Assembly: GCF_030867145.1 (NCBI RefSeq)
Contig: NC_134416.1
Coordinates: 97,751,183 to 97,815,182 of the forward strand
DNA length: 64,000 nucleotides
Direction of reading: 5' to 3'
From: Opisthocomus hoazin
Lineage: Eukaryota; Chordata; Aves; Opisthocomiformes; Opisthocomidae
Shown here in pieces: positions 12,650 through 26,000 of the stretch; the stretch's first letter is position 1; the number at the start of each line of letters is the position of its first letter. A program made the position numbers and the translations under genes. Below the pieces are notes generated by a model. That model did no database searches and had not been told where the DNA came from. It worked only from the letters and a program-made list of their open reading frames with translations.

Positions 12650-13988
12650 CACATCACATAGATTTTCTTTATTGCTGGACTTTTTTTTTTCCAGTAAGTA
12701 GGCATGATTCCTTAAAGGCTGAGGTTTTTAATAACAGTAAGGTTTTTCAGTTTTGTTTTTTTTTTTTTTCCCTGTAGACCAAAAGACACCTTTGATCAAA
12801 GTTTTGCCTTATATTACAGTATTTCTGTACAAAAATAGAAGTCCAAAATCAGCTTATCATTAGCTGATATTCCCCAATTTATTTACAGGGTACTGTCACA
12901 AACCTTCATCAAACAACCAGCTAAAATAGAGACCTCTATATTAAAGTAGTTGCATTGTGTAACTTTGCATTCTCTAGTCAACTCTGAAGGGCTCTGACCT
13001 TTGGCAGTCAGTCTGGGTTGGAGAGTCCAGCCAGAACTAGAAAAGAGTGATGTCTTTAAAAAAGAAAATTAATATTAAAAACTTAAGCCAGCATTATGGC
13101 ATATTGAACTGATAATTGTATTTCCATATTAAGGTAGTCTATAAATATTCTCCGCTACGTCTCTCTTTATAATACAGCAGATACAGAATGCAGACTTCTG
13201 CTACTTATATGGTAATACATATTTGCAATAGTAAAATCAATGTATGAAAGTTTTGGAATTTACTTGTTAATAAAACTGCTTATAAAGTAACCATACAATT
13301 GTAACAACTATAACTCTGAACTATTAAAATGTACAGAAAGACTGTTTACACCATTGCACATACTTATTCCCTTTGCTTCAAACGACTTGTGAAACACAGA
13401 ATAAAATTAGTCAAATTTAACTGACAGCTCAACTATGCACGCACAATGTGCACGTCCATGGAAGCAAGGGGAAACAAAATGTTGGCGTCCATCAGGAAGG
13501 CTGCCAGCAGCTCTCCAAAAAAATACACCTTGCTCTCTTCCCCTCCCCCTTCCCACATGCATACAGGCCAGCAGATTAGTGCAGAATGGATGAAGGTAAC
13601 TTTGTTTTCAGTGTTCTGGAAGGACAAAAAAGATCCTCTTGACTTTTTACCAGCAATTTTAGGTCAACACAAGTTGGGCTTAATATCGTAAGGCACTTAT
13701 TACTGCTTGCATTGCAGTGGATCAAGTCTTAAGGCATTTGTTACATCAACTGAAGATAATAATGCTTTGGAAAGTTTTGAACGAGCCAGCAGTTCTAGTA
13801 TGTGACTATTTCAGCCGATTTTCCCCTCCCCGCCCTGTGGTCTTTCTAAAACAATGCTTGAAGATATTTTCCGTGGAAACTCTGTTTTTTTGTTAGCTTG
13901 TCAACAGACGTGATCAGGATCGTCAGGTCGTTTCGAGGCCAAGCAGCGATATCTTCTATTTAGAGCACAAGCAGAACTGGTTTTGTTT
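12650..13988 (-). other. MYO10: Probable MYO10 3' UTR
   Basis: AT-rich sequence directly after the stop codon, without a splice signal or another gene. It runs to a candidate AATAAA near 12670. The 3' limit is inferred; a weaker candidate signal lies at 12883-12878 and longer UTRs are possible. Confidence 0.55.
12668..12673 (-). promoter_or_regulatory. Candidate polyadenylation signal AATAAA for MYO10
   Basis: TTTATT on the plus strand reads AATAAA on the gene strand. It is followed within 30 nt by a GT-rich stretch (tgtgatgtgctctgttt), the usual downstream element. A second AATAAA at 12883-12878 lacks such a clear GT-rich follower. Confidence 0.5.
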
Positions 13989-14099
13989 TCACCTGGAGCT
14001 GCCCTGACTTCCATGACTACTCACTGACCGAGAGGTGCTGTAGCGTTTTTTCACGATCATACTGATGTAAGCTTTCATCAGCTTTGCAATGTCAACCAC
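13989..14099 (-). CDS. MYO10: MYO10 terminal coding exon and stop
   Basis: The exon reads [36 protein letters not shown], then TGA at 13991-13989. The first half is the F3 C-terminal helix and the rest is a flexible serine-rich tail. It ends in the same SQGSSR as remembered human MYO10, with about three extra residues just before it. Confidence 0.97.
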   Translation of the reverse strand: MVDIAKLMKAYISMIVKKRYSTSRSVSSHGSQGSSR

Positions 14100-17000
14100 C
14101 TGCCAAAAGAGTACAAAGAGCAAAAGTTCTTAGTAAGGTAACGGCATGTGAACGAGTTTCTTTAGGCGCTAACAATATAAAACTGTTGGGCTTTCAACAA
14201 AACCCTTTTGTGGCTTCACAAATAAAAATACTCAGCACTTCTGTCCATCTCACTGCGTCGCCCCTGCAGCTTTACAGGGGTCTTGAATAAATCCGTGTCA
14301 TTTGCAGCAATTCCTTAAGTTACTAAGGAGCCCGGCTATCAGAACAGGAAGATCACAGCAGCAAAATTCCTTCTTGCTCTTACCTCACTAGTTTCAAAAA
14401 GCAGTTCTCTCTCATCCACCACGATCTTGTAGGTGTTGGCAAGCGGTGCCCCAAACGACAAGATGTGCTCGTACTGAAACACCTCCAGAGGCCTGCCCTC
14501 CCCACGCTTGTAGACGGAAACTGCGTCAGCGCTGACTCCCAGCCACAACTCTTGTGGGAATCCCCCTTCTTTACACTAGAGGAAAAAACGTAGATTAACA
14601 GCAGCGGGAACAGCAGGAGCCACACAACACCTACTGTTGAGGTTCCTGTCTATAGCCATTTTTTAAAAAATGCACATTGCTCGTCCCTCTTTGAAGGCAG
14701 CCTTTTACACTTCTCCTAAACTTGCTTGCAACTCCTCAGGCCAGCGTTCTGTCCCTCTGTATTTTATGGGTAAGCAGTGGATTTAAACGGCTGCAGTGCT
14801 GGCTGACAGAAGTATGTTTTTAATATCCAACGTTTTATTGCATCAACTGTCTGAGCATCGCGATAGTGCATTTACGGTTCCCCTACTCTGTGACGAAACC
14901 ACCATCCCTACAGTATAAACGGTAGCTTGAGTGTTCAGGAGGTCGCACTCACCTCTACGTCGAAGAGCGTTGAGCCGTAGCCAGGCCATTCCTTAATCAA
15001 AGCCATGTACTTTGCCATAGCCTGCTCCTGGTTCATCCTCTGGAGTTTCTTCCATTTGTCAATAATACTAGTCCTGGCAGCTGAGATTTCCTCTTTGACC
15101 CACATGTCTAACATCTGATCCTCCTCAACCTTCTGCTTGCTGACAGAGCCGCTGCGAAAACTCCTCCGCAGCGTCCCTTCGAGAAAGCTGGCTCGTTTCT
15201 TCTCCGCCTTCTCTGCTGCCGTGAAGGTTTTGGTAGACTGCGTGATCCGAGACTTCAGCTTTTGCAAGGGATAGACTTCTTCCATCTCTGGTACGGTGGT
15301 GTGCAGAGAGTAATCTCCCTGAAGGTACTGAAGACGCAAAGCTGCAAGGACCTGGAGGGTTTCTTCGGGGGCAGGATAGTGTCCTCTGATCACTGCTTCA
15401 TGAGCCTACCAACAGGAAAAAGGTAGCTTGTTATGTACGAACCAGTCCTGGAAAGGACTGAGAGAGAAATGGGAAGTAGATTTACTGCCAGGCAAACCCA
15501 GGATCTGAAATAAATGATCCGTTAAATAAATCAAACATGGTAAATCTCTTGGCAAATTTGTTAAACTGGGTAAGGGGGGGTTTACCAGAAGAACTGCAAG
15601 GCAATTGAGCAACTTGTTAAGAGGGAATTCCTCTTACTAGTACAGTTCTTAGGGAGCTCACATATGTAAAAGCAACTGAATTTCTAAAAAGGAAAATAAA
15701 ATGTAAAGGGGAGAAAATCAGGATCTAAACACCTGACTGGGAGGAAGGCATCTATCTTCAAGGGCATTAAGAAGAAACAGGTATCTAGATTTGCTTGCTG
15801 CTATCAATAATCTGGCTGTGAAAACTGACGTTTCCAGCCAAACAAGCACAGCCCGAGGACAGCTTTGTAATAAACCTAATTGAGGGAAAACAGTAAATCT
15901 TCAATGGATCCCAGATGAAGTCAGTAAAGCTTTTACATGTTACAGCGGTCTGTAGCGTCAGGGATGACATTCTGAACCAGGATGACTCTTTCAAATCCTC
16001 GCTCTTCGCACACCCATTCAAACCTTTGGAAATGTGCAGCAGCTAGGATTATTTTTTTTTTCATATGACACTAGTAAAGGCAACAAACACACCTCAGGTC
16101 TGGAGATGCAGGAATTGCAAGCAGTTTAGTAAACACACAGAGATAATTCACATCTAAGCAGGAGCTAGTTCAGTCACGTGTACACTTAAGATGGAGACTT
16201 TAAACATGCAAGACGGTTTACCTGAGATTGTACACATGCGAAAGAGAAAGGGCTGTATTGTGGAAGTGGAAGTAAGTATTTTAATGAGAAAGAAGAACTA
16301 AAAGATTTTTCTTCAGCACCTTATGAAGTAAGGAGGTTACAGAACTAAAACTGGTGACAAAAGGGAACGTAATAGGCTGAAAAATGTCGATGACTGACAG
16401 CAAAAGCAGACAATTAGAAAAAAAAGAACAGAATTGATGTCAGAATGTAATAAATCACCTCTTTAAAGTATTGCTGTAATATTTATCGTAGGGATTGAAT
16501 GCGCCATGCTTTATAACTGAAATACTATTGGTCTTGGCAAGCCATGAAATATTTGGCTAAAGCCCAGTCAGCACAGAGCACTGCATGAAAACAATCTGCT
16601 TCAGCGAATGTGCTTGTTTGAGCTGTGCGTACGGAAAACTACCTAAATCTGCCTCTCAAACCAACAGTGTGATGTGAAATATCTGATGCAGAAAATCTCA
16701 TGGATTTTCTTCTTACTGTTTGAACTTCACCCCAAAGCAAAGGCGTTCACTGGCTGACTCCTCGATGTGTAAAAACAGACCGGCAGTCGGAATGGCAACA
16801 TTGCCAAGCCCAGCCAAGGCACTCTATTGCCCAGGTCCTCAGCCAACAGTAGGCAGTTCAGGACTGAGCGACAGCGGAGGCTCTGGAAGGAGACCTTTGG
16901 TAGGCTCATGATGCAATACGGTCCCTTAAACCTAAACTGTGACCAAGGAAGAAACACTCTATTATACATTGAAGATGTTTCTGACCCTGTGGAAGGGGAG

Positions 17001-20000
17001 AAAGGCTTCGTGCCGACGGAAACTGAAATACATCAGTTCTTGATCACATCAGGCTTGCTTACTAACAGAACGTCAGTGTCTTGGCATTGCAAATAGCCTC
17101 ACACAGAAATCTTTATCTGTCTCTAGTGCTCACCTGAAGCTGTCCGCTGGAAGAATTGTTAGCCATTTGCAACACAGCAGAAAAGGAGAAGGTCAATCAA
17201 CAATAATAAATGCCATCAGTGAGAGTTTCTGCGCAACGACAGGACTTCACGTAATAGAAATCCAACTGCTGATGCATTTAGTTTTCATTACAAAATGAGC
17301 GAAATTGATTTATGTTTTGCAATAGGGCCTCACTCTGAGCTCAGCACGCTCACTAAGTGGATTTCTGCTCATCATCGCTGTCGTGCGGTTACTGCTGAGA
17401 CTGGACTCATTTGTTTTACCACGGTGCCTATGAAATACCAACCAATTTTTGAATAAAGAAAAAGCTACTCTCCAGTTAGTTCTCTACAGTTGCCAAGATG
17501 GGTCCTGACAATTGATTTGCTTGCCAATTACATATTTTTATTTCTTGCACTTTCTTAAGAAAATGGTTTCATAAAAGCAAAATTAAAAGCAAGTGTTATC
17601 CTCTTCTTTTTTATCCATCTTATACCCAGTTATCCAATCCTTTTTACCACTACACACAAAGCAATTCACAAGCAATGCAGAAGTAAGAAAAGTCGTAGCA
17701 CTAGGTAAATCCTATTTGCTTCACTTATGTCAGGATAAGCCTATTTTGACCGCTGAACTGCTTGCTTTGCACTTGATGCTCGAGTAGTAGTGCATTTAGT
17801 TAAACAGAAGCATAATCCAAACCCTCCCTGTGCTGTCTAGTTCACTTGCTTTTTTCCTTCTCTTATAAGAGTCTCAAAACAAAACCTGGCTCTTTACCTG
17901 CTCAAACATAAAGGCAAATTCCACGCTATCTTTTGGGACGTTTTCTGTGTCCAGGAAGCAATAGAGCTTGAAGTAGAACTTCCAGTGCATCTCCCCAGCT
18001 TCAGCAGTGGCAGCAAGCCTGCACGGGAGTGTGGAGAGGGAGAGAGAGATCAGATCTGTGAAGTCAAACTCCTTTCTAAATTGACACCTGAAGAATCTAA
18101 GCAAGGCATCAGCTGGATTTTGCTTTGTTACATCTGCTATCAATCTTTTATTGTTGCCATGAGCTACCTGTTTTCAGCAGTATACCTGAGTGACATAATT
18201 TGGAGATAGATATATATCTCTCTATATGGAGAGTGATATGTGTGTGTGCGTGCATTTAGAACCTACAGCAAAACCGAGGACTTACAAATGTTGACTCACT
18301 TCTCAGTCAACTGTTTCTAACTCAAATTCTCTTAATAAACTTTCATTTGTGGCTCAGTCAGGTGTTGATAAAAGCAACACTATTAAGTCCTGCTATAAAA
18401 TACAATTGCACAACACTTCAGCCATTCCTTTCTTCCTTCTGTTACGCAGATGAAGGAGGCTGATTGCCATGCATATCACGTAAGGACAAACAGGTATTTA
18501 GGCTTGTATTACATTTTCTTACTACAGTGCAATGGATGGTTCCAATTCTAGTGGTAAGAAAAACGTTGTGAGCTGTACTGTGGTGACTTCCACGTGAAGT
18601 TAGGCAACGGGTAGTCAGAACAGCAATGACTGCCTGGGGTTCAGTTCTCCCACTACTGGGGCAGGCGCAGTGCTAGTAATGAGGGAAGAATTTCTAATAG
18701 TGGAAAAGAAAATGTGGAAATAGGGATGAGAAATATTACTCTGCTGGTGTCAAGAAAGAGGAAAACCAAACACAAGTGAATAGGTGGCTCATTAATTCCT
18801 TTAAGAAAAAAAAATAAAGATGCTTTTGCTCCAGAAATGGCCATGTGTGTTGCATTATCACAAACAAGCAAGAGAAAGAGAAAATTCTGCATTACTGACA
18901 TTGGAAATGTATTTAATTGCTACTTATTAGAGTGGTGAAAGAGAAAGAGAGGCACACTCACTTTTCAAATTTTGCCAAGACATCAGCCACAATGGTCCTG
19001 CTTTCAATTGCTTTATCAGTAGTTCCGTTGTATTCAAACAAAGCAAACATATTTCTGCTATCCTCCATGGCCAAGCCACGAATTAACTTTTCAACGACCT
19101 AACACAAAACAGCACATGAAAGAAACATAGCATGGAAAATCAGCACCACAGAGTAAGACAAATAATTAGAGGAAAATTCAGAGCTAGGTTTTACATTAGG
19201 CTAAACATGTTGATAACGTGTTCTCATCAGCAGTATTGTTGTCAAATCCCACTTTAATTTTTATACTAAATAATGCTGATTCTTTAGGAATATGTGTGTG
19301 CTGTCACCTGGCCAGATATCACCCCTGTAATAATTTCACCAGCTCAGCAAAAGCTGTCCAGCTGCAGGAAGCAACCTGGCTCTCACGCACACCAGCACCT
19401 ACTGGAGTTATTCCAATAAGGCCTCTGTTGAATTGCTTCGCCTTTCCTGTAATTTTTCCTGTAAGAGGGAAACACAGCTGGGTAATCCTCTGCAGAGTCA
19501 AGACAGTTTTTCTGGCAGAGACTTCTTCAGAACACGCCGGGGAGTGACAGGAGAGCTCTGTCAGCTTCACAGAATCACAGAATCACAGAATAGTAGGGGT
19601 TGGAAGGGACCTCTGTGGGTCATCTAGTCCAACCCTCCTGCCGAAGCAGGGTCACCTACAGCAGGCTGCACAGGACCTTGTCCAGGCGGGTCTTGAATAT
19701 CTCCAGAGAAGGAGACTCCACCACCTCCCTGGGCAGCCTGTGCCAGGGCTCCGTCACCCTCAGAGGGAAGAAGTTCCTCCTCATGTTCAGACGGAACTTC
19801 CTGTGCTTCAGTTTGTGCCCATTGCCCCTTGTCCTGTCACTGGGCACCACTGAAAAGAGCTTGGCCCCATCCTCCTGACACCCACCCTTCAGATATTTAT
19901 AAGCATTTATTAGGTCCCCTCGCAGCCTTCTCTTCTTCAGGCTGAACAAGCCCAGCTCCCTCAGCCTCTCCTCGTAGGGGAGATGTTCCAGTCCCCTCAT

Positions 20001-23000
20001 CATCCTTGTAGCCCTCCGCTGGACTCTCTCCAGTAGCTCTTCATCTTTCTTGAACTGGGGAGCCCAGAACTGGACACAGTACTCCAGATGAGGCCTCACC
20101 AGGGCAGTGTAGAGGGGAAGGAGAACCTCCCTCGTCCTGCTGGCCACACTCTTCTTGATGCACCCCAGGATCCCATTGGCTTTCTTGGCAGCCAGGGCAC
20201 ACTGCTGGCTCATGGTTAACCTGTTGTCCACCAGGACGCCCAGGTCCCTCTCCGCAGAGCTGCTCTCCAGCAGGTCCACCCCAAGCCTGTACTGGTGCAT
20301 GAGGTTGTTCCTCCCCAGGTGCAGGACCCTGCATTTGCCTTTGTTGAACCTCATCAGGTTCCTCTCTGTCCAACTTTCCAGCCTATCCAGGTCACGCTGA
20401 ATGGCAGCACAGCCTTCTGGTGTGTCTACCACACCTCCCAGTTTGGTGTCATCAGCAAACTTGCTGAGGGTACATTCTAACTCTTCATCCAGGTCGTTGA
20501 TGAAGAAGTTAAACAAGACTGGGCCCAGTACTGACCCCTGGGGGACACCACTTGTTACCAGCTTCCAACTAGACTCAGCGCCGCTGATGATAACCCTCTG
20601 AGTTCTGCCATTCATCCACTTCACCGACCACTCATCCAGCCCACACTTCCTCAGCTTCCCTAGGAGGATATCATGGGAGACTGTGTCGAAAGCCTTGCTG
20701 AAGTCAAGGTAGACAACATCCACGGCTCTCCCTGAAAGGGGAGGCCGGTAGAGAAAACCCCCAGCGCTTCTAAAGTTTAATGCTGCTGCTGGCCGGAACT
20801 GGCACGTACAGGGACGTGCTGATTTTGTGCCAAAGCCATTTACTGTCACCACTTCTCACCTCTCCAGCTGTGGTGTGCGAGTTGATGGTGATCTTACAGG
20901 AGCCCCCACCGTGGCAATACACGGTGGATGTCATTTCCTGCCTGCCGATCAGAGCTTCGATTTCATCCCGTGACGGCACAAACTCTCTGCATTTGGTTTT
21001 CTTCAGAGATTCATAGGTAAAAAGTGCGTATTTCTCCATTTCAGTTCCTGGAAACTGGTCACGAACCCTGTGAGATAAATATTGTTATGTTAAGCTGCCA
21101 GTCTGTGAAATACAAAGTTTACTCATTTGAGAATGGATTTTTTTTCCTGGAAGTATTTATGTATCCAGTATGCTATTTAACTGACACGCTCAGAGGTTTA
21201 CCTTCACTGGCGAGGAAAATGCACTAACCTGTGATTTACTTTGGCACAAATTATATGCGTTCAAAGCTAATGGAACGCAAAAACTGAACTATTTTTACAG
21301 CATTAACTACCAGAACCTTGCAATGACTCAGTTCTGACAGCAAGATAACTATAAAAATCTTTTTGTAATCAGCTCCCCTTTTTGTCAATAACAGTTGTTG
21401 AATGAAGACAAAACTGCACTAAGGCACTTCAGAAAAAAGCAAAAAAAACATATTTTTGACTGCTCAGTTTTGTGGTAATGTCACTTCGGATACTTCATTT
21501 CTATTCCTGATTTTCTTAAAGAGTTTCTCTAGACCTTACTGTTCAGCAGTTAGCATTACGAGTATTCACTAACAACTTCGATGAACTAAACTTTTAATTA
21601 TTGAAAACTGTTGAATTCAGGTAGCTTTCAGTACAGACTGTTTCTATAATCTTTCCAGTGACAAAATACCAGCTTCTTAGAGCTACTAAGGTTAAATTTA
21701 TGTGAAGGAGTGCAGTGGTTCGTGATCGATGAGGCACAAAAAGATTGCTGCGGGATTACAGCAATGCTGTACGGTGACTATGCATCGGTAATACTGAAAC
21801 CAAACTACTAATGTTGTATTAGCTGCACTTTTTTTAACTGGGAGACCAGTTTATGAACTGAGTTAAACTGAGAAAGTGAATCAATGTTGAATTTTTTCAT
21901 TTTAACAGTTATATAAAGTGCTTGCTGTTTTTCACTAATCTTACTTTGCTTGAAAGGTGTATATTCAATAGAAGCATTTTACAAATATTTATAAAATAAT
22001 TACATTCAGTAAAGTGACTTACAAAGTCCATGCTCTAGGACACACACAGACATGACTTCTGAATTATAGAGAACAGTTTGTTATTAGTGGACTAACTTTC
22101 CTAATGACACACTCTTTGCATTCTTCTGCTGCATCACAGCAGGCGGAACTCCACATTCCAGTTAGTGCTGAACTGTCAAAAATGATTTATTTATTTTCTT
22201 TAATGGTCAATAACATCTTAAAATTAGATTTGCAAAACAGACATTTATACCTCAAATACATCTTTCAACATTATAGCGTTCTTTTGCGTGCGTGATGCGC
22301 ACCTCGCAAAACTCAGGTAAGCAGGATGCACAATTTTTAACAGCTTGGGCCGTTGAGAATGATACCGGGGGGTACCGGCTGAAGTCATTTAAGTAACTTT
22401 ATACAGTTACAGAAAGCCCTCCCCTTTGGTAAACGTTAACAAATTACACATTCAGTTTAGTGGGATTTTGCCTGGTTCTTCAAATGAGAGTAACTCCACC
22501 TAGACTGAACACTTTTCTTACAACATTTTTGTTAGATTCATTGTTTGGCATAACCAGTTCACTACGTGAATGCATCTTCAAGTCTCCCTTCCAGATATTT
22601 AAACACTGTTACAAGTTGTGGGGAAGAAAACAGCGCGTGAAGAAACTTATTTTCTTGCTCTGGTAGTTCAAAGCTTCTCACCTTTTGAGATGGAACTTCA
22701 GATATTTGAGGATGCTGCGACTCGGCAGGAACGTGCAACTCATGCAGGTGAGGATCTGCCAACTATACAGGTTGCCCACGCTCCCAGGGTTAGGCACTTT
22801 GTTGGTCTGCTTGATGAGCTGACAGTAGAGCTCATCTCGAAGGGGTCGCAAATCATGTCCTGTTTGGAGGATGCCTTGGATTATAGGGATTGGATCTGAC
22901 ATAGACTCCAGCTGCTGTAAAGAATTAAATATCTTGATGGCTTCATCCTGCAGAGTTGTGTAGCCTTTGTCCTTCAACACTACGAAAGAAAAATAGGGAG

Positions 23001-26000
23001 AAAGGTACTTAGGCTGAGATATGAAAGAAAGCACTCAGACTTAACACAGGAATCACTTAATGCTATTCTGTGACCCTTTTTATGCAGGATATTACAACGG
23101 ATCTTTTCCATTTCAAATGTATGATGCAAACTCATTTTATGAGCTATTCTGCTACTGAGATCTGATCCGAGATTAATGAAATCTCATTTTGACATTTTCT
23201 GACAACGTAACTTAAAATGTGTTCTTCCTTGACCAGAGTTGTTTTGATGGAGAATCTTCAATCCAGAGCAATCCACTCTGCTGAAGTGTCTATCACTTCT
23301 CGCTGTCACCGGAAAGTGAAAACCTAATCAGATCGCAAGGGAGGTAAGGCGTGACTGCATTACGGAAAGTGACAAAGACATACGGCATCGCTCCTGTCTA
23401 CAGCAGTAGCATTGCCATTAAACCCAAACAACACTTCTAAACGAAATCACTGCAATGAAACCGCAACTTCCTTCTTGAGTGACGGAAAAGTTGGTGACTG
23501 TTTTTGTACCACAGGTTATTCAGCGTGGGCTAACAACTTTTACAATCTACTTCAAAGCACCATGCAGTACTTGGGCTCAAGAGATGGAAGAGATTGCTCT
23601 GATGTCTGAATCAGTTAGGCCTACTGACCATCAAAGCACAAAACAGTACAGACATACGTTACGAAGTTTCTAACCTGACATTATATTAATAGGGAAAATA
23701 ACAAGAACTCAACTGCAAGTCAAGGCAATAGCTGAGCATCAGTCCATCTGCGGAGCTACATTTAGTATGGGAAGACTTTGGCAAGGCTTCTACCCCAGAG
23801 GCAGCTAGCTGTTCCTGCCCATGGGGAACAGAGAGCATCCACGCTGCGCTCCTGCGTGGGACACCCAGCTCAAGTGCAGAGAAGACCAGAACTGCACCTT
23901 GCCACTGTACAGGAGGAGGAGGAGGAGGAGGAGGGGGAAGAGAAGGGAAAGGCTCCTCCTAGGATTTCCCTTTTCCTTGTTATTTGAGCAGGATATCACT
24001 TGAGGTATCAGGAAGTCTTACCTGAAGTACCTTAGCTTTTAATCAATGGGGACCTCCCACCTTCCTCCCAAGGATGAAACTTCTGATCTGAGTCATATCT
24101 TGTTTAATACGCAGTGGCAGAATAAGACCAGCAAATCCATTTGAGGACAGCAAATTCACAACCGTCAATAGCTCTGAACCATTCATTCAAAACAGACTTC
24201 TAAGTTAGTGATTAAGCCAAGGATATTAAAAGACATGGTTACACCTGTTTCGGGAGTAAACGAACTTACATGTCTACTCAGATCTTGTTTCACATAAATA
24301 ATGCTTCCCACCACAACTGATGAAACTTACACTTGTTAATCGGAAGCTGTGGCTGTTGCAGCTCCCCTCATGAGGTAGGAAGCAACAATAATTTGAGAAG
24401 GAAAATATGAGTCAAGAAGACTGAATTGGGTTTAGTTGCGTAAGCTTTTTTAATTTTACTAATTTATTAATTAATAATAATTTCAGGGTTTTTTTCAGCA
24501 TAAAGCTTTTCAAACTCGGTGGTCTTAGCTGTGTTAGTGGGGGCAACAAGTTCGTGTTACATTACAGCAGCAACAGCAGCCTTCCCTTCTGTAACACCTG
24601 TGCAGGAGCACAAGCCCATGGCTCTATGCTAGAAAACCTGCTGTCCTCTACCCCCCGAAACGGAACAGGGAAACGTGTCTATTTGTATTGTAAAAATGTA
24701 TTTGGCCTACCATTACTTCTCCAGAGTCCACTGACTGAAAACTCCCATCCTCTGGTTTAGTCTTTTGTACAGAAAACTGTTTCTACGACTGAAAAACTTA
24801 CAGTTCAGATTGATGTCCCCATACGGCAGTGGCAGCAACGGCGAGTGCAATGGATGATGGGTGTAACGGAGAATGGGGTTTCTCTTATAAATCTGTTCAA
24901 CCACATCAGCATTCAGGCAGTTTTCCTGTTGGGGTAAGAAAAAAGGAGGATTTGGGGTCCAGCATTAGCCATAATGCAATGCTTTGTGACTTTCGGTTGG
25001 CTGTGAAAAAACCAGTCCTCAGTGTTAGCAACACCATTTGGTGCTAAATCCAGCTGTGGGTACTGCGGCTGCCACGGCACTCTGCGGGCTCAGGAATGCT
25101 CAGCACCTGCTAACCCCAGGCCTTGCGTAAGCTTACTTTATCTGTGCAGTAAAAACCAAACCACAGCACAGCTGCAGGAGATAAAAATGAAGTTTCATGA
25201 AATTTTTTGAAGTGTGTTTTAGTTTTACAATTGTTTTTACTTCAGTATTTCCTAACTGGAATTAAGACATCTGTATTCAAATTTTATTTAAAAATATTTT
25301 TCCAGCGTAACTAACTGGCCTTTCCAGGGAGAATCTACAGGAGCTACCATAACAAAACAGTCCAGAAAAACTGCTGCTCTAAACCTGATGCACCTACTCT
25401 GACATCTAAATACTGTTCTTTCTTAGGCCAAGTGTGACAGATGTGTGACCACTGTCTTCTGTCAGTCCCGAACCTCCACACATTTCTACTGCTCTGAAGA
25501 ACAGCCTTCATAGTCTTGGAATTTAGGACTTGATACTTGGTTGTGTTTTTTTTTTAGTTTCTTCTGAAAACCATCATCCTCTCTCCTGAAAACAGATTAG
25601 CAAAATCTCCAGAAATACATTCTCTGGCTATGCATGCAATGTCTCCAACAGGACCATAAAGCAGCAAGCACTGATTGAATGTGCATCTCATCACGCAGAG
25701 GCATGAGATGTTGAGCCTGTGCTATCATAGCACAAGAAATGAAGCAGAACGAAACAAATCACAGGAGCTGTCTAGTCCACATCCTGGTGCGCTGCTCGCT
25801 GTGGACAGGGCCAAACAGGTCTGCCAACCCATGAACCTGCACACTGCGCTCTACAGCCTGGTTTAGCAACGTCTCTCAAGTTATACAAAACCAGCAGAAC
25901 TTGTTCCTGTTCTCATGGAAAAAAGTTATCCGTCTTGTCCTCCAAGCTGCACTTCATACTTTGCTCTTTTGCTGTTTAGACAGAAATTCCTTTATCAGGT

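Noticed and set aside
19656..20852. 398-codon minus-strand open frame as a host gene or MYO10-RT fusion
   Set aside because: It is CR1 ORF2 with about 38 codons of intronic read-in. Its frame differs from that of the upstream exon, whose read-through stops at about 20770, so no fusion protein is encoded.
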